64,000 nucleotides of DNA from Arthrobacter sp. FW306-07-I (GTDB lineage Bacteria > Actinomycetota > Actinomycetes > Actinomycetales > Micrococcaceae): assembly GCF_021800405.1 (NCBI RefSeq), contig NZ_CP084550.1, forward strand, positions 186,001 to 250,000, in the 5' to 3' direction. The position numbers were made by a program, and so were the translations under genes. Position 1 is the stretch's first letter. Every line of letters starts with the position of its first letter. Positions 29,199-37,347 of this stretch are shown piece by piece. Under the pieces are notes generated by a model, which searched no databases, was not told the DNA's origin, and worked only from the letters and a program-made list of their open reading frames with translations.

Positions 29199-29849
29199 GT
29201 GATGAATCCAGATCCTTCGATTTCATCGTCTCCCGCGCCAGGGGGTTCAACGTCAACGGCAGTCCCGCCTTCCACGGAGTGGCCGTGCGGCCACGCCAAC
29301 CCGGAGGAGCGGATCCTGTCCGTGGCGTACGGGTTGTTCTCACGTCGCGGCATCCGGGATGTCGGCGTCAACGAGCTCATTGAGCGATCGGGTGTAGCGA
29401 AAGCTACCTTCTACCGGCACTTCCCGTCCAAGGACTCGCTGGTCCTCGCCTTCCTGGAGCAGCGGGACAAGCACTGGACGGTGGACGCCGTCATTTCGAA
29501 GGCGAGATCGCGGGGCGATACTCCTGTAGAGCAACTGCTGGCGATTTTCGACGTGTTCAGCGACTGGTTCCGGCAGGACGGTTTCGAAGGCAGCGCCTTC
29601 ATCAACGTCCTGCTGGAGATGGGCCCGTCGCACCCGCTGGGGAAGGCCAGCATCGACTATCTCGCGAAGATGCGCGGCCATGTGGAGGCCCTGGCCACAG
29701 AAGCCGGCCTGGTATGCGCCGAGGAATTCGCGCGGTCCTGGCACATCCTGATGAAGGGCTCCATCATTTCCGCAACCGAGGGTGACCTGCAGGCCGCCCA
29801 GCGCGCCAAGGAGATGGCGCGCTGGCTTATTGAGCACCACCGGCCATAG
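29199..29849 (+). CDS. TetR/AcrR family transcriptional regulator
   Basis: A 216-aa repressor-type protein. The N-terminal helix-turn-helix spans about residues 30-78 (RILSVAYGLFSRRGIRD and RSGVAKATFYRHFPSKDSL); the rest is the ligand-binding helical domain. About 25 Ser/Pro-rich residues precede the DNA-binding domain. The GTG at 29199 fits a leaderless transcript from TAGACT; an ATG directly follows as second codon. A perfect palindrome lies just upstream. Target unknown; the divergent gene at 28726-29073 is the nearest candidate. Confidence 0.88.
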   Translation: MMNPDPSISSSPAPGGSTSTAVPPSTEWPCGHANPEERILSVAYGLFSRRGIRDVGVNELIERSGVAKATFYRHFPSKDSLVLAFLEQRDKHWTVDAVISKARSRGDTPVEQLLAIFDVFSDWFRQDGFEGSAFINVLLEMGPSHPLGKASIDYLAKMRGHVEALATEAGLVCAEEFARSWHILMKGSIISATEGDLQAAQRAKEMARWLIEHHRP

Positions 29850-29882
29850 CAGTTCGGGCCATAGCAATGGTGCTGGGCAGGG

Positions 29883-31382
29883 TTAGTTAGCCAATCGCTG
29901 CAGGAGAACTTCTTCCAGCAGGCTTCGTTGTCCCGGATGGATAGCCGGTGGCCAGTGGGTGGGTTCTGGGTGGGGGTGTTCGGGTTTGTAGTGGCGGCCG
30001 GTGGGTGAGGTCCAGCCGGGTGATTCGTTGTTGGTGGCCGGGTCTGGTGTCCATTGGGTGTGGTGTTTGAGCCGGTGGTGTTTCGGGCAGAGTTGTGCCA
30101 GGTTGCTGGCCCCGGTTGTTCCGCCGGTTTCCCAGGCCTGGAGGTGGTCGGTTTCGTTGTCCGGGGTGCGGTTGGTGCAGCCGGGGAAGGTGCATTTGGC
30201 GTCGCGCATCCTGATCCAGCGTTTGATGGTTTCGGTGAGCCGGTAGTTCTTCCGGCCGATCTCCAAGGGTGCCCCGTCTCTCGGGTCGACCAGGATGCGG
30301 TAGAAGGAGTTCGCCCCGTCGGCGACCAGTTTGCGGGCCATGGATGCCGGGATGGGTCCGAGCCCGTCGAGCATGGCTGGCTCATCCGTGAGTCCGAGGA
30401 GGGAGAACACCGGCACCATGACCAGGACGTCGGCCCGCGGGGTGGGGACCTTGCCGATTTCCGTGCCGGGCCGGGAATCCGCGCTCCTGGAGGCGCCGTC
30501 GCTGAGGAGCAGGGATGCTGCGATGTCGGGGCGGAGTTGGGTGATGGTGCGTGGTTCGTTGGGGCCTTGGAGGCCGCGGGCGGTGGCGGTGGTGCGGTTC
30601 CAGATGGCGCAGGCGGTGTCGCCGGGGAGGTAGAGCGAGACCCAGGCCATGCCGTCCCGGTCCGGGGTGTATTCCATCCGCCGGTCCGCCACCCCTTTGG
30701 CGTGGCGTTTCTGCAGTGTCTCGGGGTGGTGGCGTTCGCGCCAGGCGCGGACTTTGGCCCGGAACCGGGAGGGGACGAGTTCGCCAGGGGCTGCGCCGCG
30801 GGCGGGGTGGGGTGCGTCGGGGTCGAAGAAGTGCGCCACCAGCGCCGCAGCGCCCGCCTGATCGAGGCCCTCGGTTTCGTCCGCGACGATGCGGGCGTGC
30901 TGCCAGGACATGGCACCGGCGGACAGGGCCTGGAACACCGGTGGGAGGGAGCAGATTTTCCGGGACTGTTCCACCAGGGCACCTGCGGCGGCGGAACTGA
31001 CGGTGAGGACCCCGGCGATCTCCTCCACCACGGACATCTCGGCGTAGGTGCGGTCCTGCACCGAAGCGTCAGGCGGGGTCATGGCCTGCTGAAACCCGAT
31101 CGCCTCCGCTGCATCCCGCGCCTTCATCGCCGCGAGCTGCGCCTCCAACCGGGCCGTGAGCTCCAGCCGCTCCAGCCGGATCTCGTACCGCCGCTGCAAC
31201 ACATCAACGCCCGAACCAATAACAACGCCGGAACCGAGAGCAGCGCCCGAACCAACAGCAACCCCGGAAGCCAGGAAGGCGTCCTCCTGGTCCAGCGCAC
31301 CAAGGGCAGTGAGCGCATCAAGGGCGGCCACAGAGGCATGAACACCCTCCCAAGCCACCCCAACACCGCTGCCGATTCCCAT
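29883..31382 (-). CDS. DUF222 / HNH endonuclease domain protein (13E12-repeat type)
   Basis: A protein of about 499 aa with an N-terminal DUF222 region and, near residue 375-435, an HNH nuclease domain: CTFPGCTNRTPDNETDHLQAWE then LCPKHHRLKH. This is the actinobacterial 13E12/REP13E12-like family, usually multi-copy. A Cys pair and the catalytic His suggest an intact zinc-finger HNH. Residues 39-62 are four near-repeats of six residues (SGxxxG), odd for the family. The start is uncertain: an in-frame ATG at 31460 would add 26 low-complexity residues. Confidence 0.82.
   Translation of the reverse strand: MGIGSGVGVAWEGVHASVAALDALTALGALDQEDAFLASGVAVGSGAALGSGVVIGSGVDVLQRRYEIRLERLELTARLEAQLAAMKARDAAEAIGFQQAMTPPDASVQDRTYAEMSVVEEIAGVLTVSSAAAGALVEQSRKICSLPPVFQALSAGAMSWQHARIVADETEGLDQAGAAALVAHFFDPDAPHPARGAAPGELVPSRFRAKVRAWRERHHPETLQKRHAKGVADRRMEYTPDRDGMAWVSLYLPGDTACAIWNRTTATARGLQGPNEPRTITQLRPDIAASLLLSDGASRSADSRPGTEIGKVPTPRADVLVMVPVFSLLGLTDEPAMLDGLGPIPASMARKLVADGANSFYRILVDPRDGAPLEIGRKNYRLTETIKRWIRMRDAKCTFPGCTNRTPDNETDHLQAWETGGTTGASNLAQLCPKHHRLKHHTQWTPDPATNNESPGWTSPTGRHYKPEHPHPEPTHWPPAIHPGQRSLLEEVLLQRLAN
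31197..31268 (-). repeat. Four 18-bp in-frame repeats (SGxxxG) in the HNH protein gene
   Basis: The encoded peptide reads SGVAVG, SGAALG, SGVVIG, SGVDVL. The DNA units are diverged but share an alternating GGTTCGGGC-type core. Copy-number change would keep the frame. Confidence 0.55.
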
Positions 31383-31602
31383 AAACACATCATCCGACGA
31401 GGGTGTGACATTCGAACTTGAGGTGTAGCGGTCGTCTGGACTTGCCGCACCGACTACCATTCCACGGGCCTAAGTCATGTGGCAGCAAGGATGACGCACG
31501 CACGGCAGCCGCGTGCCGTCGTCGTACGTTTTTCGCGCGCAGGTACCTTTTGGCAGCCCAAATACCAGCACAGCGAAAACACCCGCGGCCCAATAAGATA
31601 GT

Positions 31603-31635
31603 CAGCTTGCTTATTACTTTCAGCTTTCTTAGGCT
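31603..31635 (+). promoter_or_regulatory. Promoter of the PfpI-family gene with stress-type palindrome
   Basis: -35 TTGCTT (31607-31612), a 17-bp spacer and -10 TAGGCT (31630-31635). The -35 lies inside TCAGCTTGCTTA (31603-31614), an 11-of-12 match to the palindrome between katE and xfp. The rest of the 31383-31713 gap is unusually AT-rich for this genome and holds no gene I can support. Confidence 0.5.
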
Positions 31636-31713
31636 GGAACATGTCAGGCAATCAACTCTTGGGCGGTTGCTGCGCGCCTCAAGGCCGCAGGCCGCCTCAG
31701 TCGAGGAGGAACA

Positions 31714-32280
31714 ATGGCAGAGCACAGCATCGCAGGCAAGAAAGTGGCATTCCTGCTGACTGACGGCGTGGAGCAGGTAGAGCTCACCAGCCCCTGGCAG
31801 GCAGTGAAGGATGCCGGCGGCGAGCCCAGCCTGATCGCTCCCAAGAGCGGCAAGCTGCAGGGCTACAACGGCACGGACAAGGGCGATACCTTCGACGTGG
31901 ACCTCACGGTCGCCGACGCAAACGCCTCCGACTTCGACGCCCTGGTACTTCCGGGCGGCGTCGTCAACGCGGACCACCTGCGTGTCGACAAGGATGCGCA
32001 GAACTTCACCCGCAGCTTCTTCGAGCAGCACAAGCCGGTGGCATCAATCTGCCACGGTCCCTGGCTGTTGATCGAGGCCGGCGTGATCAAGGGCCGCAAC
32101 GTCACGTCCTACTTCACCCTGGAAACGGACCTGAAGAACGCAGGCGCCAACTGGACTGATGAGGAAGTGGTGGTGGACCAGGGCCTGGTGACCAGCCGCA
32201 ACCCGGACGACCTCCCGGCCTTCAACAACAAGCTGGTGGAGGAGATCTCCGAAGGGCAGCACGCAGGCCAGACTGCCTAA
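31714..32280 (+). CDS. PfpI/DJ-1 family type 1 glutamine-amidotransferase-like protein (YraA-like)
   Basis: A 188-aa protein of the PfpI/DJ-1 superfamily. The nucleophile elbow is ASICHGPWLLIEAG (Cys near residue 113 followed by His), and the conserved Glu is in VEQVELTSPWQAV. Members include proteases, chaperones and protein or DNA deglycases; general-stress proteins of Bacillus (YraA, YfkM) are the closest in form. GAGGAGG lies 6 nt before the ATG. A good TTGCTT-N17-TAGGCT promoter lies about 80 bp upstream. Confidence 0.88.
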   Translation: MAEHSIAGKKVAFLLTDGVEQVELTSPWQAVKDAGGEPSLIAPKSGKLQGYNGTDKGDTFDVDLTVADANASDFDALVLPGGVVNADHLRVDKDAQNFTRSFFEQHKPVASICHGPWLLIEAGVIKGRNVTSYFTLETDLKNAGANWTDEEVVVDQGLVTSRNPDDLPAFNNKLVEEISEGQHAGQTA

Positions 32281-32288
32281 CCCCTAAA

Positions 32289-32398
32289 GTTCCCTCAGGG
32301 TTTTTAAACCCGTATGGAGGAATTACTCCAGCGGGTAGAGTGTTGGAACCTGCAGCGGCGTCCACCGCGCATCACTCATAAAACACCCCTGAGGGAAC
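32289..32398 (+). promoter_or_regulatory. Candidate structured leader RNA (three-way junction) sequestering the DHA2 pump ribosome binding site
   Basis: A closing helix P1 of 12 perfect pairs joins GTTCCCTCAGGG (32289-32300) with CCCTGAGGGAAC (32387-32398), and the second arm contains the GAGGGA ribosome binding site. Inside are P2 (CCCG/CGGG at 32309-32312 and 32332-32335, plus TGGAG/CTCCA at 32315-32319 and 32326-32330) and P3 (GAGTG/CACTC at 32338-32342 and 32373-32377) capped by P4 (GCaGCGG/CCGCGC, 32352-32370). A GGGTTT/AAACCC hairpin (32298-32311) competes with P1 and P2. I recognise no known riboswitch class. The alternative is a pair of DNA operators (CCCTCAGGG in both orientations). 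Confidence 0.5.
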
Positions 32399-32402
32399 AC
32401 CC

Positions 32403-33917
32403 ATGTCTACCGAAGTCTCTCCGAACGCCGGCGGCCAGCCCGTCCAGGGCGAAGGAAACCGCGACGATTTCCGCGGTGGAGTCCGCCAAGGAGCCCAGCT
32501 CGCTGCGCCGGAGAAGATGTCCCGGGAATCGGTGACTATCATCAGCACGCTGCTGGTGGCGACGTTCGTGGTGATCCTTAACGAGACCATCATGAACGTC
32601 GCCCTGCAACGGCTCATGGTGGACCTGCGCGTGGATGCGCCCACCGTCCAGTGGCTCTCCACCGGCTTCATGCTCACTATGGCCGTGGTCATCCCCACTA
32701 CCGGCTTCATCCTCCAGCGGCTCTCCACGCGGGCCGTCTTCCTGCTGGCCATGGGCTTGTTCGCCAGCGGAACAGCGCTTGCCGCGGTGGCCCCCGGGTT
32801 CGAGATCCTGCTGCTGGCCCGCATCGTCCAGGCGGGCGGCACCGCCATCATGCTGCCCCTGCTGATGACCACCATCCTTACCCTGGTCCCGCTGGCCAAG
32901 CGCGGTGCCGTCATGGGCAACGTGAGCATCGCCATTTCGGTGGCACCGGCCATGGGTCCCACCGTCTCCGGCCTGATCCTGGAGCACTTCACCTGGCGCT
33001 TCATGTTCGTCTTCGTCCTGCCCGTAGCCCTCGCCGCGCTGGCCATTGGTGCCAAGTACCTCACCAACGTGGGCGAGACTGAAAAGGGGCGGCTCGACGC
33101 GCTGTCCGTCATCCTCACCGTCCCGGCCTTTGGTGGCCTGGTGTACGGGCTCAGCCAAATCGGCGGCGGCCATGGCGGCCAGGCTGGTCCGGGCGCCGGC
33201 GCCATCGCGGCCCTGGTCATCGGAGTCGCTGCGCTCACGGTATTCGTGCTGCGACAGGTCCGGCTGCAGAAAACCGCCGCGCCGCTGCTGGACCTTCGCG
33301 CCTTCAACTTCCGCATGTTCACCGTCTCGGTCCTGCTGATGGTGGTGGCCATGATGGCCCTCTTCGGCGGCGTCATCCTGCTGCCGCTCTACCTCCAGCA
33401 GGTCCGCGGCCTGGGCTCGCTCGAAACCGGCCTTGCCCTGCTTCCCGGCGGCCTGGCCATGGGCCTGCTGGGCCCGGTCATCGGCCGCGCGTTCGACAAG
33501 GTGGGTCCGCTGCCCCTCACGGTCACCGGATCCATCCTGATGGTCGTCACCCTCTGGCAGTTTTCAATGCTCGACGCCGGCACGGCCGTTTGGTGGATCG
33601 TCACCCTGCACGTGGGGCTGAGTTTTGGCCTGGCACTGCTGTTCACCCCCGCCTTCACCACGGGACTGAACCCGCTGCCGCCGCACCTCTACTCCCACGG
33701 GTCTGCGATCATGAGCACCACGCAGCAGGTGGCCGGTGCCGCCGGCACGGCCTTGCTGGTGTCGATCTTCGCGGTGGTGAGTGCGGCGTCCGGACTCGTC
33801 GCCGGGATGAGCGCCGCGTTCATGACGGCAACCGTCATAGCCTTTGCCGCCGTCGTGCTTTCCGCCATGATGCGCAAGACCGAAGGTGCCGGTCCGGGCC
33901 ACGGCGCAGAGCACTAA
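32403..33917 (+). CDS. DHA2-family MFS transporter (EmrB/QacA type, 14 helices)
   Basis: A 504-aa multidrug-type proton antiporter. After a 35-residue hydrophilic N-terminus, about 14 membrane helices can be counted; motif C-like glycine/proline segments appear near APAMGPTVSGLILEHFTWRFMF and the family phrase LNETIMNVALQRL marks helix 1. The substrate is unknown. GAGGGA lies 5 nt before the ATG but can be locked in a long RNA helix. The upstream gene is the PfpI-like protein; a strong 24-bp hairpin follows. Confidence 0.9.
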   Translation: MSTEVSPNAGGQPVQGEGNRDDFRGGVRQGAQLAAPEKMSRESVTIISTLLVATFVVILNETIMNVALQRLMVDLRVDAPTVQWLSTGFMLTMAVVIPTTGFILQRLSTRAVFLLAMGLFASGTALAAVAPGFEILLLARIVQAGGTAIMLPLLMTTILTLVPLAKRGAVMGNVSIAISVAPAMGPTVSGLILEHFTWRFMFVFVLPVALAALAIGAKYLTNVGETEKGRLDALSVILTVPAFGGLVYGLSQIGGGHGGQAGPGAGAIAALVIGVAALTVFVLRQVRLQKTAAPLLDLRAFNFRMFTVSVLLMVVAMMALFGGVILLPLYLQQVRGLGSLETGLALLPGGLAMGLLGPVIGRAFDKVGPLPLTVTGSILMVVTLWQFSMLDAGTAVWWIVTLHVGLSFGLALLFTPAFTTGLNPLPPHLYSHGSAIMSTTQQVAGAAGTALLVSIFAVVSAASGLVAGMSAAFMTATVIAFAAVVLSAMMRKTEGAGPGHGAEH

Positions 33918-33936
33918 CCCTGGCACCAGCCCAACT

Positions 33937-33990
33937 AGCTCGCAGTAGTTGTCGTTTTGAGCGTCCAAAACGACAACTACTGCGAGCTAC
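33937..33990. terminator. Perfect 24-bp inverted repeat, bidirectional terminator or REP-like element
   Basis: Arms at 33937-33960 and 33967-33990 are perfect reverse complements around AGCGTC. It lies between the convergent MFS and hydrolase genes and has T-rich and A-rich inner ends (TGTCGTTTTG / CAAAACGACA). A related hairpin lies at 59255-59304, so this may be a dispersed repeat used as a terminator. Confidence 0.85.
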
Positions 33991-33995
33991 ATGGG

Positions 33996-34832
33996 TCAGC
34001 CGGCGTAGAAGTCGCTCAGTTCCTTGATGAGCTTGTCCGGGGCCTTGATGGCGCCGTCATGGCCGAAGCCGGGCAGGATGGTGTAGCTGGAGCCGGACAG
34101 TACGTCGTGGATCTGGCCGCAGGCGATGCCGAAGTAGGCCGGGCTTTTTTCGCCCACCACGATCAGGGTCTCCAGCGGCAGGTCCAGGAACGGCTCGGCA
34201 GGCATGTCCGCGGCGATGATGGCCTTGATCTCACGGACGCCGGCGCGCATGAGTTCGCGCTGCTGCTTGCCTTCCGTGGTGCCGGCGGTCAGCTTGTTGG
34301 CCAGGGTCAGCATGGACAGCGGCATGCGCGATGAGAACGATCCCCCGGCTTCCAGGCCGCGCTGGATCACGGCGAGGGCGCGGTCATCGTCACCGGCGGC
34401 AATGGCCCGCTCATACTCAGCAATCCAGTCCGCGCTGACGCTGCCGTTCACCGACACCGCGGGGTCGTAGACTGCGAGCCGTTCCACGGGGAGGGTCCGC
34501 GCGGCATGCAGGGCAACGGCCCCGCCGAAGCTGTGCCCAAAGACGTCCGTGCTGGAGGTGTGCTTCATGACGGTGTCGAGGTCCCGGATGTCCACGTCCA
34601 GCGTGTAGTCCTCAGGCTGAGGCGACGACGAGCCGCGGCCTCGACGGTTGAACGTGTGCACGGGCCGGCCCAGGGCCGCGCTCAGTTTTTGGGCGAACCT
34701 GGTGTAGTCAGCGGCCGTCACCATGGAGGGCGGCACCACCACCACACCCGAACCGGCCGAAGCCAGTTCCGCGCCAGTGGAGAAGAGCTCCACAGTGCCG
34801 CCGTCGGGGGTCCTGATGTTCTCTCGCGTCAT
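33996..34832 (-). CDS. Alpha/beta hydrolase
   Basis: A 278-aa soluble hydrolase with the nucleophile elbow DVFGHSFGGAVALHAA (Ser near residue 99), a preceding FNRRGRGSSSPQPEDY segment and a probable catalytic His in LPGFGHDGAIKAPD. Substrate unknown. It is clearly related to the hydrolase at 44456-45388 (shared RRGRGxSS, GHSxGG and xVYDxAV segments). TAGGCT sits exactly 6 nt before the ATG with no Shine-Dalgarno, so the message is probably leaderless. Confidence 0.85.
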   Translation of the reverse strand: MTRENIRTPDGGTVELFSTGAELASAGSGVVVVPPSMVTAADYTRFAQKLSAALGRPVHTFNRRGRGSSSPQPEDYTLDVDIRDLDTVMKHTSSTDVFGHSFGGAVALHAARTLPVERLAVYDPAVSVNGSVSADWIAEYERAIAAGDDDRALAVIQRGLEAGGSFSSRMPLSMLTLANKLTAGTTEGKQQRELMRAGVREIKAIIAADMPAEPFLDLPLETLIVVGEKSPAYFGIACGQIHDVLSGSSYTILPGFGHDGAIKAPDKLIKELSDFYAG

Positions 34833-34838
34833 GCTCCG

Positions 34839-34844
34839 AGCCTA
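34839..34844 (-). promoter_or_regulatory. -10 element for leaderless alpha/beta hydrolase gene
   Basis: TAGGCT on the minus strand, 6 nt before the ATG at 34832. Confidence 0.55.
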
Positions 34845-34890
34845 GCCGAGCAAGCCGGGTGGGGGCATCACGGACGCGGGCGTCTCCGGC

Positions 34891-35562
34891 TCAGGCCAGC
34901 TGCTGAATGAGGGCCTGGCTCGCCGCGCGGATGGCCGGCAGTTGGTCCCCGAGGCCGCAGAGGATCAATCCCGCGTCCGCCGCCTGCACTGCAGATTCCG
35001 CCGTCACGGCACCATCAGCCCGCAGATAGATCAGGGATTCGACCAGGCGGAACGTGAAGTCGCCGCCGTCCGGGCCGGTCACGGTTGCTGACAGCCCGCC
35101 GCCCAGCTCCCCGTACAGCCGCCGGAGCTCCTGGCGGTGGCTGAGGAACGGGGCGAAGCGCGTGGTGCGCACCTCGGGCAGGTGGTACAGGACGCCAAGA
35201 TTCCACCGGGCGCTGCACAGCTGGGTGCCGTCGTAAAGCGCGACGGCGTGAAGCCGGCTTCCAGCCGGGCCTTCTCTTCCGTGTCGGTCGGCTGGCAACG
35301 CGGCAACTGCGCGCGCGAACTCCAGGCCCCCTGACACCGTCCCCTCCAGGAGGTCCTCAAGGATGTCGTCCTTGGTTTTGAAGTGGTGGTAGAGGGATGA
35401 CTGCCGGATTCCCACGGCGTCCGCGATGGACCGGGTGGAGGTGCTGGCGAAGCCCTGCGTGGTAAAAAGCTCCGCCGCGGCGTCGAGGATCTCGTCGCGG
35501 GCGGTAGCCCCTGGCCGCGAGGGCTGCTGGTGGCGGGGGCGTCCCGGTCCGGCTGAAGTCAC
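34891..35562 (-). CDS. TetR/AcrR family regulator, likely regulator of the carboxylase operon
   Basis: A 223-aa protein with an N-terminal helix-turn-helix (ARDEILDAAAELFTTQGFAS, then AVGIRQSSLYHHFKTKDDIL at about residues 40-60) and a helical effector domain. It is divergent from the permease that heads the urea/guanidine carboxylase operon, so it probably controls it. The GTG at 35562 follows AACAAT by 6 nt. An inverted repeat just upstream of that box is a likely operator. Confidence 0.88.
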   Translation of the reverse strand: MTSAGPGRPRHQQPSRPGATARDEILDAAAELFTTQGFASTSTRSIADAVGIRQSSLYHHFKTKDDILEDLLEGTVSGGLEFARAVAALPADRHGREGPAGSRLHAVALYDGTQLCSARWNLGVLYHLPEVRTTRFAPFLSHRQELRRLYGELGGGLSATVTGPDGGDFTFRLVESLIYLRADGAVTAESAVQAADAGLILCGLGDQLPAIRAASQALIQQLA

Positions 35563-35575
35563 GGCCCCATTGTTG

Positions 35576-35595
35576 CACTGGCGGATGGACCAGTG
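35576..35595. promoter_or_regulatory. Inverted repeat CACTGG-N8-CCAGTG, putative TetR operator
   Basis: A perfect 6-bp inverted repeat next to the AACAAT -10 box of the divergent TetR gene, in the shared 239-bp region before the permease. The rest of that region contains TATCAAT at about 35717, a possible -10 for the operon. No guanidine-I (ykkC) riboswitch sequence is visible. Confidence 0.45.
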
Positions 35596-35801
35596 GGCAG
35601 CCCGAAAACGGCCGGCAGGAATGGTGAGGGGACGGAAATCTGCGCGAAACAAGATGTCTATCCGCCTTTTACAGAGGTGAAACTGTTTGGGGACATCCCG
35701 CTGGAAAACTATCAATTGACCGGTAATCAGCAGCCTTCGGCCGAGCGCTGCAGTGCCGGGAGGCTTTGCCCCCCAATCCCTTTCCAGCCCGGAGATTCCC
35801 G

Positions 35802-37304
35802 ATGACCTCAACCGTTCTCCCCACCGTCCACCAGGACGATGCAGACCTGACGTCCCTTGGCTACCAGCCCACCCTCCACCGAAAGCTCGGCCGCTACGCT
35901 TCCTTTGCCGCTGGCTTCTCTTTCGTTTCGATCCTCACCACCATCTTCCAGCTCTTCGCGTTCGGTTACTCCTTCGCCGGGCCCGCGTTCTTCTGGACCT
36001 GGCCTGTTGTCTTGGTGGGCCAACTGCTTGTGGCGCTGAACTTCGCCGAGCTTGCCGCCCGCTACCCCCTCTCCGGCGCCGTGTACCAGTGGGCACGCCG
36101 CGTCGGGGGAGAGGGCGTCGGCTGGTTCGCGGGCTGGTTCATGGCCATCGCGCAGGTGGTCACCGCCGCTGCCGCCGCCATCGCCCTGCAGGTGGTCCTT
36201 CCCCAGCTCTGGGACGGCTTCCAGGTAGTGGGCGGCGACCCGGGGCTCAACACGGTGACTGGCGCCAGCAACGCTGTGGTCCTGGGCGCCGTACTCCTGG
36301 TGGCCACCACCATCATCAACTCCCTCGGCGTGAAGCTCATGGCGCACGTGAACTCGGTGGGCGTCACCTGCGAGATCGTGGGCGTCGTGGCCGTGATCCT
36401 GGCCCTGGTCAGCGCCGCGCAGCGCGGACCGGATGTCGTGGCGGACACCACCGTGCTGCAGGGATCAGACCTCGGCGCCGTGGGAGCCTTCCTGGTCTCC
36501 GGGCTGATGGCCGCCTACGTCATGGTGGGCTTCAACTCCGCCGGCGAACTGTCCGAAGAAACCAAGGACCCGCGCCGCACCGCCCCGCGGACCATCCTCT
36601 CCGCCCTGCTCATCTCCGGCATCGGCGGCGCCCTGATGATCATCACCGCCCTGATGGCCGCACCCAGCCTCGATGACGGCCGCCTGGCCACCGAAGGCCT
36701 TCCCTACGTCCTCACCGCAGTCCTGGGCACCTTCTGGGGCAAGGTCCTGCTGGTCGACGTGGCCATCGCCATCTTCGTCTGCACCCTGGCCATCCAGACC
36801 GCCGGTTCCCGGCTGGTGTTCTCCATGGCCCGCGACGGCAAGCTCCCGGCGTCGGCCCTTCTCTCCTCTGTCCACCCCACCCGCGGCACGCCCATGTGGC
36901 CCTCCATTGTGATCGGCGCCCTGGCAGTTGCCGTGCTGGCCATCAACGTGGGCAACGCGGCCCTGTTCACCACGCTCTGCAGCGTCTGCATCGTGATGGT
37001 CTACCTGGCCTACCTCCTGGTCACCGTCCCGCAGTTGGTCAACCGCCTGCGCGGCGACTGGGACCGGGTGGGACAGACCATGCCGGCGGGCTTGTTCTCC
37101 CTGGGCCGGTGGGGCCTTCCGGTCAACATCCTGGCAGTCCTTTACGGCGGCGTCATGGTGGTCAACCTCGCCTGGCCCCGGCCCGAGGTCTACGACCCCT
37201 CCGGCGAAAACGGGCTCCTCCTCTGGTCCGCACCACTGATGGTCACGGCCGTCCTGCTCCTGGGTGTTTGGGTCCGGCAGCGGAACCTGGCCGCCAAAGC
37301 CTGA
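35802..37304 (+). CDS. APC-family amino acid permease linked to the carboxylase operon
   Basis: A 500-aa permease with about 12 membrane helices, beginning near residue 35 (SFAAGFSFVSILTTIFQLF). It matches the APC transporters commonly found with urea-carboxylase operons. The likely substrate is urea, guanidine or a compound that releases it; sequence alone does not settle which. Start chosen at 35802 with GGAG 8 nt upstream; an in-frame ATG 12 codons earlier lacks a good site. First gene of the operon. Confidence 0.87.
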   Translation: MTSTVLPTVHQDDADLTSLGYQPTLHRKLGRYASFAAGFSFVSILTTIFQLFAFGYSFAGPAFFWTWPVVLVGQLLVALNFAELAARYPLSGAVYQWARRVGGEGVGWFAGWFMAIAQVVTAAAAAIALQVVLPQLWDGFQVVGGDPGLNTVTGASNAVVLGAVLLVATTIINSLGVKLMAHVNSVGVTCEIVGVVAVILALVSAAQRGPDVVADTTVLQGSDLGAVGAFLVSGLMAAYVMVGFNSAGELSEETKDPRRTAPRTILSALLISGIGGALMIITALMAAPSLDDGRLATEGLPYVLTAVLGTFWGKVLLVDVAIAIFVCTLAIQTAGSRLVFSMARDGKLPASALLSSVHPTRGTPMWPSIVIGALAVAVLAINVGNAALFTTLCSVCIVMVYLAYLLVTVPQLVNRLRGDWDRVGQTMPAGLFSLGRWGLPVNILAVLYGGVMVVNLAWPRPEVYDPSGENGLLLWSAPLMVTAVLLLGVWVRQRNLAAKA

Positions 37305-37347
37305 CACGCGCAGATCTTCCGAAAATTCCAGCAACTACAGGACTGAC

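Noticed and set aside
31383..31460. Extended N-terminus and possible SOS box for the HNH gene
   Set aside because: GTTCGAATGTC is only a half match to the actinobacterial LexA site, and the added 26 residues are low complexity; left as an alternative start.
32326..32365. tRNA-like string (CTCCAGCGGGTAGAG resembles a D-arm) in the pump leader
   Set aside because: No T-arm (GGTTCRANNCC), acceptor stem or anticodon arm can be built around it. It fits better as part of P2 and P3 of the leader fold.
35563..35801. Guanidine-I (ykkC) riboswitch before the carboxylase operon
   Set aside because: Looked for because of the pathway, but no conserved ykkC core is visible in the 239-bp region.
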